In this document: one piece after another, positions 18,148-28,220 of the stretch | How the letters are laid out: the number at the start of each line of letters is the position of its first letter | How positions within the stretch are numbered: position 1 is the stretch's first letter | Assembly: GCF_015693305.1 (NCBI RefSeq) | Contig: NZ_CP065138.1 | Span: 1,178,001 to 1,242,000 of the forward strand | Direction: 5' to 3' | Length of the DNA stretch: 64,000 nt | From: Sphingobium sp. Cam5-1 | GTDB taxonomy: Bacteria > Pseudomonadota > Alphaproteobacteria > Sphingomonadales > Sphingomonadaceae | Position numbers and translations under genes: made by a program | The notes under the pieces: generated by a model | What the model saw: only the letters and a program-made list of their open reading frames with translations | Databases searched by the model: none | Told to the model about the DNA's origin: nothing

Positions 18148-18179
18148 TTGACTCCGGACCATGGTACGGAACCCATATG
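18148..18179 (+). promoter_or_regulatory. MerR-type operator/promoter with long spacer
   Basis: A -35 box TTGACT (18148-18153) is followed by the dyad CCGGACCATGGTACGG (18154-18169) and a -10-like CATATG (18174-18179), a 20-base spacer (19 if CCATAT is used). Over-long spacers with a central dyad are the hallmark of MerR-activated promoters. TTGACTCCG...TACGGAA is close to the mer operon operator as I remember it. It drives the glutaredoxin-MauE gene at 18217. Confidence 0.8.
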
Positions 18180-18216
18180 GGGCGCAGAGCGATATTGTCC
18201 AAGAGAAAGCGACGAC

Positions 18217-18978
18217 ATGACGAGCGCAACAGCAACGACCGCCCTGCCACGAACGGCTGTCCTTTATCGGATGGTGATGCCGGGTCATGTCTGCCCCTAT
18301 GGCCTCAAGGCGCGCTGGTTATTGCGGCACAAGGGTTATGAGGTGGAGGATCACTGGCTCACCAGCCGCGAGGAAACGGACGCGTTCAAACAGGCGCATG
18401 ACGTCAAGACGACGCCGCAAATCTTCATCGATGGCGAACGGATCGGCGGCCATGACGATCTGCGCCGCTTCTTCGGCCTGGCAGTCGCTGATCCGTCAGC
18501 CACCAGCTATGTCCCGGTTCTCGCTGTCTTTGGGGTCGGCGCGCTGTTCGCGCTCGCGATCAGTTGGCTGACCGCGATGCCGCTGGTCAGCGTCATGACC
18601 GTCGAAAGTTTCATTGCTGTCACGATGATGCTGCTCGCGATGCTGAAGCTCCAGGATGTGGACCGGTTCGCCACCATGTTCCTGAACTACGATCTGCTTG
18701 CCCGCCGATATGTGCCTTATGCGAAGGCTTATCCGTTTCTGGAGCTTGGCGCAGGCGTGCTGATGTTGACTGGCATTCTGCCTTGGCTTTCCATCCCTGT
18801 GGCGCTGTTCATCGGCGGCATCGGTGCGGTATCAGTGTTCAAGGCCGTCTATATCGACAAGCGCGAACTGAAATGCGCATGCGTCGGCGGCGGCAGCAAC
18901 GTGCCGTTGGGTTTCGTGTCCCTGACGGAAAACATCATGATGGTTGCGATGGCGCTGTGGATGCTTGTTCGTATCTGA
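18217..18978 (+). CDS. glutaredoxin-MauE membrane fusion protein
   Basis: A 253-residue fusion. Residues about 14-85 are a glutaredoxin domain with active site C26-P-Y-G and the T-T-P-Q-I-F-I-D-G-E-R-I-G-G-H-D-D-L glutathione-binding region. Residues about 90-253 hold four membrane segments of the MauE/DoxX type, with a C-A-C pair in E-L-K-C-A-C-V-G-G-G. The start ATG follows AAGAGAAAG; an in-frame upstream ATG lies within the promoter. The glutaredoxin part faces the cytoplasm, probably passing electrons to or from the membrane cysteines. The divergent MerR-type regulator suggests induction by a metal or thiol stress. The exact reaction is not known to me. Confidence 0.82.
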   Translation: MTSATATTALPRTAVLYRMVMPGHVCPYGLKARWLLRHKGYEVEDHWLTSREETDAFKQAHDVKTTPQIFIDGERIGGHDDLRRFFGLAVADPSATSYVPVLAVFGVGALFALAISWLTAMPLVSVMTVESFIAVTMMLLAMLKLQDVDRFATMFLNYDLLARRYVPYAKAYPFLELGAGVLMLTGILPWLSIPVALFIGGIGAVSVFKAVYIDKRELKCACVGGGSNVPLGFVSLTENIMMVAMALWMLVRI

Positions 18979-19013
18979 CCTCAGATGCCATCCCGATTGC
19001 TGTCGGAGAGCAA

Positions 19014-19892
19014 CTACGCCTGGACCCATTCTGCCGAAGAGATGCCCTGCGCATATAGAAGTACCGAGAGGTCGCCATGGACGATCTCCGCAGCGGCTGC
19101 TTCCCGCGTTTTGGGCTTGGCATGATAGGCAACGCCAAGCCCCGCGCCCTGAATCATAGGTATGTCGTTGGCGCCGTCACCCACCGCGAGCGTCAATGCC
19201 CGATCAATGCCTGCTTCGATCGCGGCTTCCAGTTCGGCACGCTTGCGGGATGCATCGACGATCGGCAGCGTTACCGTGCCCACCAGCGCCCCATCCGCAA
19301 TCTCCAGAACATTCGCCACCGCACGATCAAATCCGATTTCCTCGGCCACGGGTCCGGTGAAGCGGGTGAAGCCGCCGGACACGAGCAGGGTTTCAGCCCC
19401 TCTCGCCTTCATTGTACGGACAAGCGCCCCCGCGCCTGGCATGATCCTTACACGTTCTACCCGGCACCGATCGATTGCTTCATCGGCGAGGCCCTTGAGC
19501 AAGGCGACGCGCTCATGCAGCGCGCCTGCAAAGTCGAGCTCACCACGCATCGCTCGCTCCGTGATGTCGGCGATCTGCGGCTTGATCCCCGCATAATCGG
19601 CGAGTTCGTCGATGCACTCGACCGTGATCATCGTGGAGTCCATGTCCGCGATCAGCAGCTTCTTCTCGCGACCCTCGGCACGCTGAACGATGACATCGAT
19701 CCTGTCGCCGATCCCGGTTAGCGCCGCCCGGGCCAACACAGGATCACCGCCAAAGAAGATATCGGCAGCCTTGCCCTCATCCAGCCACTTGCTATCCACC
19801 GGCGCGCAGCCAGCCGTCGCCAGCCGAGCCACGGCATCTTCAATATCCCGCTGACTCAAGGCCGCACTTGCCACTAAGGTTGCGACGAACAT
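19014..19892 (-). CDS. serB: phosphoserine phosphatase
   Basis: A 292-residue HAD-family enzyme for the last step of serine synthesis. D83-M-D-S-T is the nucleophile motif, [10 protein letters not shown] motif II, and [11 protein letters not shown] motif IV. The N-terminal 75 residues are an ACT-like regulatory part, as in other proteobacterial SerB. ATG 19892 is preceded by an AGGAG site at good spacing; an upstream in-frame start exists but overlaps miaA. Its start codon overlaps that of miaA on the other strand. Confidence 0.94.
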   Translation of the reverse strand: MFVATLVASAALSQRDIEDAVARLATAGCAPVDSKWLDEGKAADIFFGGDPVLARAALTGIGDRIDVIVQRAEGREKKLLIADMDSTMITVECIDELADYAGIKPQIADITERAMRGELDFAGALHERVALLKGLADEAIDRCRVERVRIMPGAGALVRTMKARGAETLLVSGGFTRFTGPVAEEIGFDRAVANVLEIADGALVGTVTLPIVDASRKRAELEAAIEAGIDRALTLAVGDGANDIPMIQGAGLGVAYHAKPKTREAAAAEIVHGDLSVLLYAQGISSAEWVQA

Positions 19893-20835
19893 GGACACTC
19901 CTGAAACATCTATGGGCGAATCCCGCCCCCGCGTCGCGCTTATTGCCGGGCCTACTGCCAGCGGCAAGAGCGCGCTGGCATTCCGGCTGGCTCAAGCGGC
20001 CAACGGCACCGTCATCAATGCCGACGCCAGCCAGGTATATGCCGATCTCCAGATCCTTTCCGCACGCCCGAACAGGGAGGAGATGGGTGACATCCCGCAC
20101 CGCCTTTTTGGCCATATCGACGGGGCGGAGGCCTGTACGGCTGCGCGCTGGGCGGCAGAAGCGCGCGAGGAGATCGGCAAGGCGCATGCGGAAGGACGCC
20201 TGCCTATTCTGGTCGGCGGCACAGGGCTTTACCTGCGTACGCTGCTTGATGGTATCGCTCCGGTCCCGGACATCGATCCCGCGATCCGTCACGCCGTCCG
20301 CGCCATGCCCGTCGCGGATGCCCATGCCGCATTGTCAATTGAGGACCCGGCAGCTGCCGCCCGGCTGGCGCCTGCCGATAGCACAAGGGTTGCCCGTGCA
20401 TTGGAAGTGGTGCGTTCGACAAGCCAGCCGCTCGCCTATTGGCAGCAACGAAAGGTTGGCGGCATCGGCGAACATATCCGCCTTTCACCGCTTATCCTGC
20501 TGCCCCCACGCGACTGGTTAATCGCGCGTTGCGACCAACGCTTCGAACAGATGGTCGAGAGTGGTGCCGTCGCCGAAGTAGAGGCCCTGCTCGCGCGCAA
20601 TCTCTCGCCCGATCTTCCCGTCATGCGCGCTATTGGCGTACCCGAAATTGCGAGCTGGCTTGCCGGTGATATTGGCCGCGAGATGATGCTGGAGCGCGGC
20701 CGGATTGCGACCCGGCAATATGCCAAACGCCAATATACCTGGTTTTCGCGCCAGCCCCCGGCCAGTTGGCCCAGGGAAACACGACATGTTGATGCCAATT
20801 TATCCGCTGAAACGGTAATTAAATTACGCCAATAG
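19891..20835 (+). CDS. miaA: tRNA dimethylallyltransferase
   Basis: A 314-residue enzyme that adds a dimethylallyl group to A37 of tRNAs reading UNN codons. The P-loop [11 protein letters not shown] lies at residues 16-26, followed by N-A-D-A-S-Q-V-Y and [10 protein letters not shown], all typical. The first ATG (19891) overlaps the serB start codon on the opposite strand. ATG 19912 would also give a complete enzyme. It precedes the ilv operon by about 100 bases. Confidence 0.94.
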   Translation: MDTPETSMGESRPRVALIAGPTASGKSALAFRLAQAANGTVINADASQVYADLQILSARPNREEMGDIPHRLFGHIDGAEACTAARWAAEAREEIGKAHAEGRLPILVGGTGLYLRTLLDGIAPVPDIDPAIRHAVRAMPVADAHAALSIEDPAAAARLAPADSTRVARALEVVRSTSQPLAYWQQRKVGGIGEHIRLSPLILLPPRDWLIARCDQRFEQMVESGAVAEVEALLARNLSPDLPVMRAIGVPEIASWLAGDIGREMMLERGRIATRQYAKRQYTWFSRQPPASWPRETRHVDANLSAETVIKLRQ

Positions 20836-20936
20836 CTATTGACTAGCCATTTTATGTCTAATAGAGGCACCCACCTTGCCTTCGCTTCTTATCTGGAGCA
20901 GAGGGCGCAACCTGCATCCAGTGGAAGGATTTCATC

Positions 20937-22685
20937 GTGGCCGAAAAGAGCGGCGCGGACATTTTGGTTGAGTGCCTGATCGACCTGGGGGTCGAGGTCG
21001 TGTTCGGTTATCCGGGCGGCGCGGTGCTGCCCATTTATGACGCACTTTTCGATCATCCGAAGATCCGCCACGTCCTCGTTCGCCACGAACAGGGCGCGAC
21101 CCATATGGCGGAAGGCTATGCACGTTCGACCGGTAAGCCCGGCGTCGTTCTCGTCACCTCCGGCCCCGGCGCGACCAATGCGGTCACCGGCATCACCGAT
21201 GCGCTGATGGATTCCATCCCGATGGTCGTCATCACCGGGCAAGTCGGCACGCCACTGATCGGCACTGACGCCTTCCAGGAAGCTGACACGGTCGGCATCA
21301 CGCGCCATTGTTCAAAGCATAATTATCTAGTGAAAAAGCCCGCCAAGCTGGCGAGCGTCATCCACGAAGCCTTTCATATCGCCACCACCGGCCGACCCGG
21401 CCCGGTCGTCATCGATATTCCCAAGGACGTGCAGGTCGCCACCGCGCCCTACTCCCGTCCGCTTGGCTTTGAGCATGCCAGTTACAAGCCACAAACCAAG
21501 GCGGATGCGTCGGCAATCGCTCAGGCCGTCGAAATGCTGGCCAAGGCAGAGCGGCCGGTCTTCTACACTGGCGGCGGGGTCATCAATTCAGGTCCCAAGG
21601 CTTCGATTTTGCTGCGTGAGCTGGCGGAGCTGACTGGTGCACCTGTCACCTCAACCTTGATGGGTCTGGGCGCATTCCCTGCATCCTCGCCGCAATGGCT
21701 GGGCATGCTGGGCATGCATGGCACTTATGAAGCCAATTGGGCGATGAACAAGGCGGACCTGATCGTCTGCATCGGTGCGCGATTTGACGATCGCGTCACC
21801 GGTCGCCTCGATGCCTTTTCGCCGAACAGCAAAAAAATCCACATCGACATCGACCGCAGCTCGATCAACAAGACGGTCGAGGTTGACCTTCCCGTCATTG
21901 CTGACGTCGGCAACGCACTGACCGACATGATCGCAGCGTGGAAGACGCAGGGTCACAAGGCTGCGGACCTTAGCGAATGGTGGGCCAGAATCGAAGGTTG
22001 GCGCGCGCGCAACAGCCTGGCCTATCCGGAGAGCCGCGAAGAGATCATGCCGCAAGAGGCGATCGCGGAACTTTACCGGGCTTCCAAGTCGGCCGATGAC
22101 GTCATCATCACGACCGAAGTGGGTCAGCACCAGATGTGGGCTGCGCAGCATTTCGGTTTTGAAGAGCCGAACAAGTGGCTGACTTCAGGCGGTCTCGGCA
22201 CCATGGGCTATGGCTTCCCTGCCGCGATCGGCGCTCAGGTCGGCAATCCCGACAGCCTGGTCGTCTGTGTCGCGGGTGACGCATCTATCCAGATGAACAT
22301 TCAGGAGATGGGAACCGCGAGCCAATACCGGCTGCCCGTCAAGGTGCTGATCCTGAATAACGAATATATGGGCATGGTCCGCCAGTGGCAGGAATTGACC
22401 TATGAAAGCCGTTATTCCAACAGCTATTCCGACAGCCTGCCGGACTTCGTGAAGCTGGCGGAGGCTTATGGCTGGACCGGCATCCGCATCGAAGGGCCGC
22501 AGGAACTGGCGGCGGGCATTCGTCAGATGATCGATACGCCCGGCCCTGTCATCGTGGACTGCCGCGTGGCGAAGCTTTCCAACTGCTTCCCGATGATCCC
22601 GTCGGGCGCGGCGCATACCGACATGCTGCTCGACCCCAGCCAGGTCGCTGGCATCATGTCGGACGAGGCAAAGGCTTTGGTGTGA
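20937..22685 (+). CDS. ilvB: acetolactate synthase, catalytic (large) subunit
   Basis: A 582-residue thiamine-diphosphate enzyme making acetolactate or acetohydroxybutyrate for valine, leucine and isoleucine. The glutamate for cofactor activation is in R-H-E-Q-G-A-T-H-M-A-E-G-Y-A-R, and the diphosphate motif is G-D-A-S-I-Q-M-N-I-Q-E-M...N-N-E-Y-M-G-M-V. The start is GTG 20937 after GGAAGGA. The 101-base upstream gap has a TTGACT at 20839 that may be a -35 box, but no convincing -10 at proper spacing and no branched-chain-rich leader peptide. An unknown ORF and ilvH follow in the same operon. Confidence 0.96.
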   Translation: MAEKSGADILVECLIDLGVEVVFGYPGGAVLPIYDALFDHPKIRHVLVRHEQGATHMAEGYARSTGKPGVVLVTSGPGATNAVTGITDALMDSIPMVVITGQVGTPLIGTDAFQEADTVGITRHCSKHNYLVKKPAKLASVIHEAFHIATTGRPGPVVIDIPKDVQVATAPYSRPLGFEHASYKPQTKADASAIAQAVEMLAKAERPVFYTGGGVINSGPKASILLRELAELTGAPVTSTLMGLGAFPASSPQWLGMLGMHGTYEANWAMNKADLIVCIGARFDDRVTGRLDAFSPNSKKIHIDIDRSSINKTVEVDLPVIADVGNALTDMIAAWKTQGHKAADLSEWWARIEGWRARNSLAYPESREEIMPQEAIAELYRASKSADDVIITTEVGQHQMWAAQHFGFEEPNKWLTSGGLGTMGYGFPAAIGAQVGNPDSLVVCVAGDASIQMNIQEMGTASQYRLPVKVLILNNEYMGMVRQWQELTYESRYSNSYSDSLPDFVKLAEAYGWTGIRIEGPQELAAGIRQMIDTPGPVIVDCRVAKLSNCFPMIPSGAAHTDMLLDPSQVAGIMSDEAKALV

Positions 22686-22695
22686 GGGTTATGGC

Positions 22696-23046
22696 GTGAC
22701 TGGGCATCTGAAGCTCCGCATCCATGTGAGCGAACCCTTTGACTTTGAACGGATGAGCGGCACGGCCGAGCTGAAAGGCTGGACCGTGGACCATAGCGAT
22801 CCGGAGAATGAAGATTGGGAAGTTCACCTGGATGAGGGCTTCGATTTTCACGAACGCCGGATAGGCCGCCTGTTGATCAGCCCGCGCTATGTGGGCGAAC
22901 ATCTGAGCCGCATGTTCGATGCGATCGCGGGGTTTCCCGTTCGCATCGCTCATCGCGACGATGGCAGCTGGCACTACGCCTTTACGGGCATGATTTCCGA
23001 GCGCCATGAGCGCGAAAAAGAACCGGACAACGGAACGAGCATCTGA
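22696..23046 (+). CDS. unknown protein coupled between ilvB and ilvH
   Basis: A 116-residue acidic, soluble protein with no motif I recognise. It is rich in charged and aromatic residues (P-F-D-F-E-R-M... W-T-V-D-H-S-D-P-E-N-E-D-W-E-V-H-L-D-E) and has no membrane segment. The start is GTG 22696, because the nearby ATG at 22691 meets a stop at once. It begins 11 bases after ilvB and its TGA overlaps the ilvH ATG (TGATG), so the three are almost certainly translated from one mRNA. Codon use is like its neighbours. A role in modulating acetolactate synthase is possible but only from position. Confidence 0.75.
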   Translation: MTGHLKLRIHVSEPFDFERMSGTAELKGWTVDHSDPENEDWEVHLDEGFDFHERRIGRLLISPRYVGEHLSRMFDAIAGFPVRIAHRDDGSWHYAFTGMISERHEREKEPDNGTSI

Positions 23047-23561
23047 TGCACATTCAGGAAGAATATAGCGAGCGGCACGTCCTGTCGCTGACGGTCACCA
23101 ACGAGGCGGGTATCCTTGCTCGCATTGCGGGGCTTTTCACCGCGCGCGGATATAATATCGACAGCCTGACCGTGGCGGACATCACGCCCGACCATGCGAT
23201 CAGCCGCATCACCATCGTCACCAACGGCCCGCCCAAGGTGATCGACCAGATCATCGCCCAGCTGGACCGACTGGTGCCGGTGCACAAGGTAACGGACCTC
23301 ACCGCCAACGGCCCCTTCGTCGAGCGCGAACTGGCGCTGGTCAAGGTCACGGGCACGGGCGAGGACCGGATCGAGGCGCTGCGCCTAGCCGACGTCTTCC
23401 GCGCCAAGGTGGTGGACACGACGATCGAAAGCTTCATCTTCGAGATCACCGGCACGACCGACAAGATCGACAATTTCGTCGGCCTCATGCGCCAGATCGG
23501 CCTGGTCGAAGTCGGCCGCACCGGCGTAGTCGGCCTGATCCGCGGCAAGGAGCCGAACTAA
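23046..23561 (+). CDS. ilvH: acetolactate synthase, regulatory (small) subunit
   Basis: A 171-residue subunit with an N-terminal ACT domain (H-V-L-S-L-T-V-T-N-E-A-G-I-L-A-R-I-A-G-L-F-T-A-R-G-Y-N-I-D-S-L) and a C-terminal ALS-type domain. It confers valine feedback on IlvB. Its ATG overlaps the stop of the preceding small ORF. It is followed by a 180-base gap that contains a dispersed repeat before ilvC. Confidence 0.96.
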   Translation: MHIQEEYSERHVLSLTVTNEAGILARIAGLFTARGYNIDSLTVADITPDHAISRITIVTNGPPKVIDQIIAQLDRLVPVHKVTDLTANGPFVERELALVKVTGTGEDRIEALRLADVFRAKVVDTTIESFIFEITGTTDKIDNFVGLMRQIGLVEVGRTGVVGLIRGKEPN

Positions 23562-23567
23562 AAGAAT

Positions 23568-24761
<1,194 letters not shown>

Positions 24762-24772
24762 GCCAAAATTAG

Positions 24773-24794
24773 CCCCTCCCTTTTAAGGGAGGGG
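24773..24794. repeat. CCCCTCCC palindrome after ilvC
   Basis: CCCCTCCCTT TT AAGGGAGGGG is a perfect 10-bp stem just after the ilvC stop, followed by GGGGTGGG. It resembles one arm of the elements at 23568 and 62303 and could act as a terminator for ilvC, though no T-run follows. Confidence 0.5.
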
Positions 24795-24959
24795 TTGGGG
24801 TGGGTGCGATTGTGATGAGCAATCGCTTCCCATTTCCGCCCGTTCCCGTCACCCCAGAATTTCAATCCGGTAACTCTGCGTTTCCGGTTACGCCTCTGGA
24901 ACAATCAAGGGACGCCGCTATGGTAGCGCGTCCCTTGACCGCTTCTGGAGAACCTATCC

Positions 24960-25583
24960 ATGCGAAAATTCCTGATTTCCGTCGCTGCCCTCGCCGCCCT
25001 GACCGGCGGCGCCGTCATCGCTCAACAGATGCCTGCTGCGCCCGGCGCAAAGGACCCGGCCCGCGTGACCGGCGGCACCTATCAGGTTGATCCGGGTCAC
25101 ACCCAGGTCGCCTTCGCCTATGACCATATGGGCTTCTCCAACAATTTCGGCATCATTTCCGGCCCGGTCGGCACCTTGACGCTGGACCCCAAAAATGTGG
25201 CCGCTGCAAAGGTCTCGATCGAAGTCCCCATCGCCAATGTCCGCACCGGCATCACCGCGCTGGACGAGCATCTGATGAAGTCGGACTTTTTCGATAGCAC
25301 CAAATTTCCAAAAGCGACCTTCGTCTCCACGAGCGTGAAGCCCGATGGCGCGACCAGCGCAGAGATCACCGGAAACCTCACGATCAAGGGTGTTACCAAG
25401 CCGGTGACGCTCGATGCGGATTTCTACGGCGCGGGCAAGGCTCCGCCCATGGCGGGCGGCAAGGAAAATGTCGGGTTCGTCGCGACAACAACGGTCAAGC
25501 GGAGCGATTTCAATATGGGTTACGGCGTCCCGATGGTCGGCGATAATGTGGAACTGAAGATCGTCGCTGCCTTTCAGAAGTAA
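24960..25583 (+). CDS. YceI-family periplasmic protein
   Basis: A 207-residue lipocalin-like protein. Residues 1-21 are a signal peptide (M-R-K-F-L-I-S-V-A-A-L-A-A-L). The family features Y-Q-V-D-P-G-H-T-Q-V-A-F-A-Y-D-H-M-G-F-S, L-M-K-S-D-F-F-D and the final V-E-L-K-I-V-A-A-F are present. YceI proteins bind polyisoprenoids or quinone-like molecules in other bacteria. It is free-standing, with its own promoter region of about 165 bases after ilvC, and ends at a strong hairpin. Confidence 0.92.
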   Translation: MRKFLISVAALAALTGGAVIAQQMPAAPGAKDPARVTGGTYQVDPGHTQVAFAYDHMGFSNNFGIISGPVGTLTLDPKNVAAAKVSIEVPIANVRTGITALDEHLMKSDFFDSTKFPKATFVSTSVKPDGATSAEITGNLTIKGVTKPVTLDADFYGAGKAPPMAGGKENVGFVATTTVKRSDFNMGYGVPMVGDNVELKIVAAFQK

Positions 25584-25590
25584 GCCGTCA

Positions 25591-25622
25591 AGCCCGGGTG
25601 ATGAGCCGTCGTCACCCGGGCT
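25591..25622. terminator. hairpin between convergent yceI-like and DUF1993 genes
   Basis: A perfect 11-bp stem AGCCCGGGTGA / TCACCCGGGCT with a 10-base loop lies eight bases after the yceI-like stop. No T-run follows. The position between convergent genes fits a bidirectional terminator. Confidence 0.55.
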
Positions 25623-25671
25623 GTTCCCGGAATAAATCCTATCCGACTTGGGACCGGCGTGGCTATGGGCC

Positions 25672-26238
25672 TTAGCTAGTCGGCATTGTGCCCGGCCGTA
25701 TATATGGGAACATGTGCGCGATGTAATCCGCCTTGCCCAACTCCACCCCCTGGTTGCGCAAGATTGCGTAGGAGGTCATGACGTGGAAGTAGAATTGGGG
25801 CAACGTCCAGTCGCGAGCATATTGCTCGGCCGTGAGGTCGAAAATGATGCCCATCGGCAATGCATGCTCGATCGGGCTTTGCGGGTCGGTACTAAGCGCG
25901 TCCGGAGCAAGATCATCCAGCAGGGCGAGCGTCTCATCAATTCTGGCCTTTGCGCTGGCGATCGAGCCGGGATTTTCCTCCGCGTTCCGGCCCTCATCCA
26001 GAAGAGCCTGGATCGACATGGGAAACTCCTCTCCCTTTAGCCGAAACACGCCTTCCCAAGCCTGCACACAAGCGAACCGGATCTGGGTGGACAGCGGAAA
26101 CATGTCGGGAGCAAGCCGCGCGGACAGAAGCGCGTTGGCCGCATCGCCACCCATTTGCGCCTCAGCTTTGTCGAGCCAGCCAGAGAGGGTTTTCAGCATC
26201 TGGCTATAGGTCGGTATAAGGAGGTTGGTCAGGGACAT
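25672..26238 (-). CDS. DUF1993 family protein
   Basis: A 188-residue soluble helical protein. The start M-S-L-T-N-L-L-I-P-T-Y-S-Q-M-L-K-T-L-S-G-W-L-D-K-A and the end F-Y-F-H-V-M-T-S-Y-A-I-L-R-N-Q-G-V-E-L-G-K-A-D-Y match DUF1993, a DinB-like four-helix family of unknown function. The start at 26238 was chosen because the upstream extension is unlike the family. It is divergent from leuA, with about 300 bases between the starts. Confidence 0.85.
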   Translation of the reverse strand: MSLTNLLIPTYSQMLKTLSGWLDKAEAQMGGDAANALLSARLAPDMFPLSTQIRFACVQAWEGVFRLKGEEFPMSIQALLDEGRNAEENPGSIASAKARIDETLALLDDLAPDALSTDPQSPIEHALPMGIIFDLTAEQYARDWTLPQFYFHVMTSYAILRNQGVELGKADYIAHMFPYIRPGTMPTS

Positions 26239-26355
26239 GGGGGCCTCGCGATGGGATGGATCATTGTGGTGACGAGGTAAATGAACCTTCTGCCAAACGC
26301 CTTCCACAACAAAAGCTGGACGCGGAGCCACGAAAGCGGTTAAGGCAGGTGCATC

Positions 26356-26400
26356 ATGCAGCGCGCGCTTCTTCCCCTGCTACGACTTACACGCCCTTAG
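26356..26400 (+). CDS. leucine-rich leader peptide of leuA
   Basis: A 14-residue ORF, MQRALLPLLRLTRP, with five Leu codons (CTT, CTT, CTG, CTA, CTT) in positions 5-11. It starts at an ATG six bases after AAGGCAGG and ends in TAG 140 bases before leuA. Its stop codon lies inside one arm of an 11-bp long-range stem. Leader peptides rich in the end-product amino acid are known for proteobacterial leuA attenuators. Translation stalling at low Leu-tRNA would change the folding downstream. Confidence 0.65.
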   Translation: MQRALLPLLRLTRP

Positions 26401-26518
26401 GCGTGGCATTTCTGCTGCTCTTCGCTTGAATGACGCAGCAATCCGCCTAAGGGCATATCCAAACAGATAGTCGTTCCACCGGGCAGGCCGCGCCTTTGTT
26501 TCAAATAGGGGCCGCCCG
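26393..26518 (+). promoter_or_regulatory. probable transcription attenuator of leuA
   Basis: GCCCTTAGGCG (26393-26403) pairs perfectly with CGCCTAAGGGC (26444-26454), the first arm overlapping the leader-peptide stop. Further on, CGGGCAGGCC (26480-26489) can pair with GGCCGCCCG (26510-26518) with one bulged A, followed by GTTTGC, a weak terminator-like end. I could not find an explicit antiterminator pairing by eye. The combination with the Leu-rich peptide supports attenuation. The promoter should lie between 26239 and 26340; I cannot point to its boxes. Confidence 0.5.
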
Positions 26519-26539
26519 TTTGCAAAGAAGTAGCTTCCC

Positions 26540-28210
26540 ATGATGCTGACCGACCCTTCGCAGAAATACCGTCCCTTCCCTCAGGTGAATCTGCCCAACC
26601 GCCAATGGCCCAGCGCCGTCATCACCTCGCCGCCGCGCTGGCTGTCGACCGACATGCGCGACGGCAACCAGTCGCTGATCGACCCGATGAACGCGGAAAA
26701 GAAGCGCCGCTTCTTCGACCTGCTGATCAAGGTCGGCGTCAAGGAGATCGAGGTCGGCTTCCCCAGCGCGGGCGCGACCGAGTTCGACTTCATTTCCGGC
26801 CTGGTCCGCGACGGCGCGATCCCCGACGATGTCTTCCCGCAGGTGCTGACCCAGGCGCGCGAAGACCTGATCGCCACTACCTTCGAATCCCTGCGCGGTG
26901 CGAAGAAGGCGATCGTCCACGTCTATAACGCCGTGTCGCCCGCCTGGCGCAACATCGTGTTCCAGATGGACCGGCCGCAGATCAAGGACATCGCGATCAA
27001 CGCCGCGAAGCTGCTGCGCGACAATGCCGCCAAGCAGCCCAATACCGACTGGCATTTCGAATATTCGCCGGAAACCTTCTCCACCGCCGAGCTGGATTTC
27101 AGCTTGGAATGCTGTGAAGCGGTGATGGAAATTCTCCAGCCCACGGCGGAACGCCCGCTGATCCTGAACCTGCCCGCCACGGTTGAGGCGGCTACGCCCA
27201 ACATCTATGCCGACCAGATCGAATGGATGTGCCGCAACATTTCGAAGCGCGACAGCGTCGTCATCTCGCTGCACACCCATAATGACCGGGGCACCGGCGT
27301 CGCCGCGGCCGAGCTGGGCCTGATGGCGGGCGCGGATCGCGTTGAAGGCTGCTTGTTTGGCAATGGCGAGCGTACCGGCAACTGCGATCTCGTGACCGTC
27401 GCGCTCAACATGTACACGCAGGGCGTCAAACCGGGGCTGGATTTCTCCGACATCGACGAGGTCATCCAAACCGTCGAATATTGCAACCAACTGCCGGTCC
27501 ACCCGCGTCACCCCTATGCGGGCGAGCTGGTGTTCACCGCGTTTTCCGGCTCGCATCAGGACGCAATCAAGAAGGGTTTCGCCGTTCAGGAAACCCGCAA
27601 CGACCAGATTTGGGACGTCCCCTACCTGCCGATCGATCCCAAGGATTTGGGCCGCGACTATGAAGCCGTGATCCGCGTAAATTCGCAATCCGGCAAGGGC
27701 GGCGTCGCCTGGGTGTTGCAGCAGGATAAGGGGCTGAAGCTGCCCAAGCGCATGCAGGCCGACTTCTCCCGCGTCGTTCAGGCGCTGGCCGATCAGACCA
27801 GCCGCGAGCTGAACGCCGCCGATATCTGGACCGCGTTCGAGGATCATTACCGCCTCTCCGGCGACCAGCCCTACAAGCTGATCGATTATAATGAGACCGG
27901 CCATGCGGGCGACCGCATCTTCACCGGCAAGATCGCGCATAAGGGCGGCGAACGGTCTATCTCCGGGCGCGGCAACGGTCTCATCTCCTCCGTGCTGGCC
28001 GCGCTGCGCGACGATCTGGGCGTCGATCTGGAGGTCGCGGACTATAGCGAACATGCGATCGGGGCTGGGACCGACGTCGCCGCTGCCGCTTATGTCGAAT
28101 GCCGCACGCCCGATGGCCGCACGGTCTTCGGTATCGGCACCGATACGGACATCGCGACCGCCTCAGTGCAGGCCGTGTTGTCCGCCGCGAACAGTGTTGC
28201 AGCGGGCTGA
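26540..28210 (+). CDS. leuA: 2-isopropylmalate synthase
   Basis: A 556-residue enzyme joining acetyl-CoA and ketoisovalerate, the first committed step to leucine. It shows the catalytic start [34 protein letters not shown] and G-N-G-E-R-T-G-N, and a C-terminal regulatory domain from about residue 430 for leucine feedback. The length is that of the long (type 2) LeuA. The upstream leader peptide suggests a second, transcriptional layer of leucine control. It ends at a 10-bp hairpin. Confidence 0.96.
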   Translation: MMLTDPSQKYRPFPQVNLPNRQWPSAVITSPPRWLSTDMRDGNQSLIDPMNAEKKRRFFDLLIKVGVKEIEVGFPSAGATEFDFISGLVRDGAIPDDVFPQVLTQAREDLIATTFESLRGAKKAIVHVYNAVSPAWRNIVFQMDRPQIKDIAINAAKLLRDNAAKQPNTDWHFEYSPETFSTAELDFSLECCEAVMEILQPTAERPLILNLPATVEAATPNIYADQIEWMCRNISKRDSVVISLHTHNDRGTGVAAAELGLMAGADRVEGCLFGNGERTGNCDLVTVALNMYTQGVKPGLDFSDIDEVIQTVEYCNQLPVHPRHPYAGELVFTAFSGSHQDAIKKGFAVQETRNDQIWDVPYLPIDPKDLGRDYEAVIRVNSQSGKGGVAWVLQQDKGLKLPKRMQADFSRVVQALADQTSRELNAADIWTAFEDHYRLSGDQPYKLIDYNETGHAGDRIFTGKIAHKGGERSISGRGNGLISSVLAALRDDLGVDLEVADYSEHAIGAGTDVAAAAYVECRTPDGRTVFGIGTDTDIATASVQAVLSAANSVAAG

Positions 28211-28220
28211 TCGATAGGAT

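Noticed and set aside
20836..20936. Possible leader peptide or attenuator of ilvB
   Set aside because: The only short ORF with an ATG (20853) is not rich in branched-chain codons, runs on into ilvB in another frame, and no terminator hairpin is visible.
26501..28054. A 517-codon open frame antisense to leuA, and similar long antisense frames over ilvC, trmFO, recG and enolase
   Set aside because: High-GC codon bias leaves the opposite frames open. The sense genes carry complete family motifs, and the antisense translations show only low-complexity Arg/Gly/His-rich sequence.
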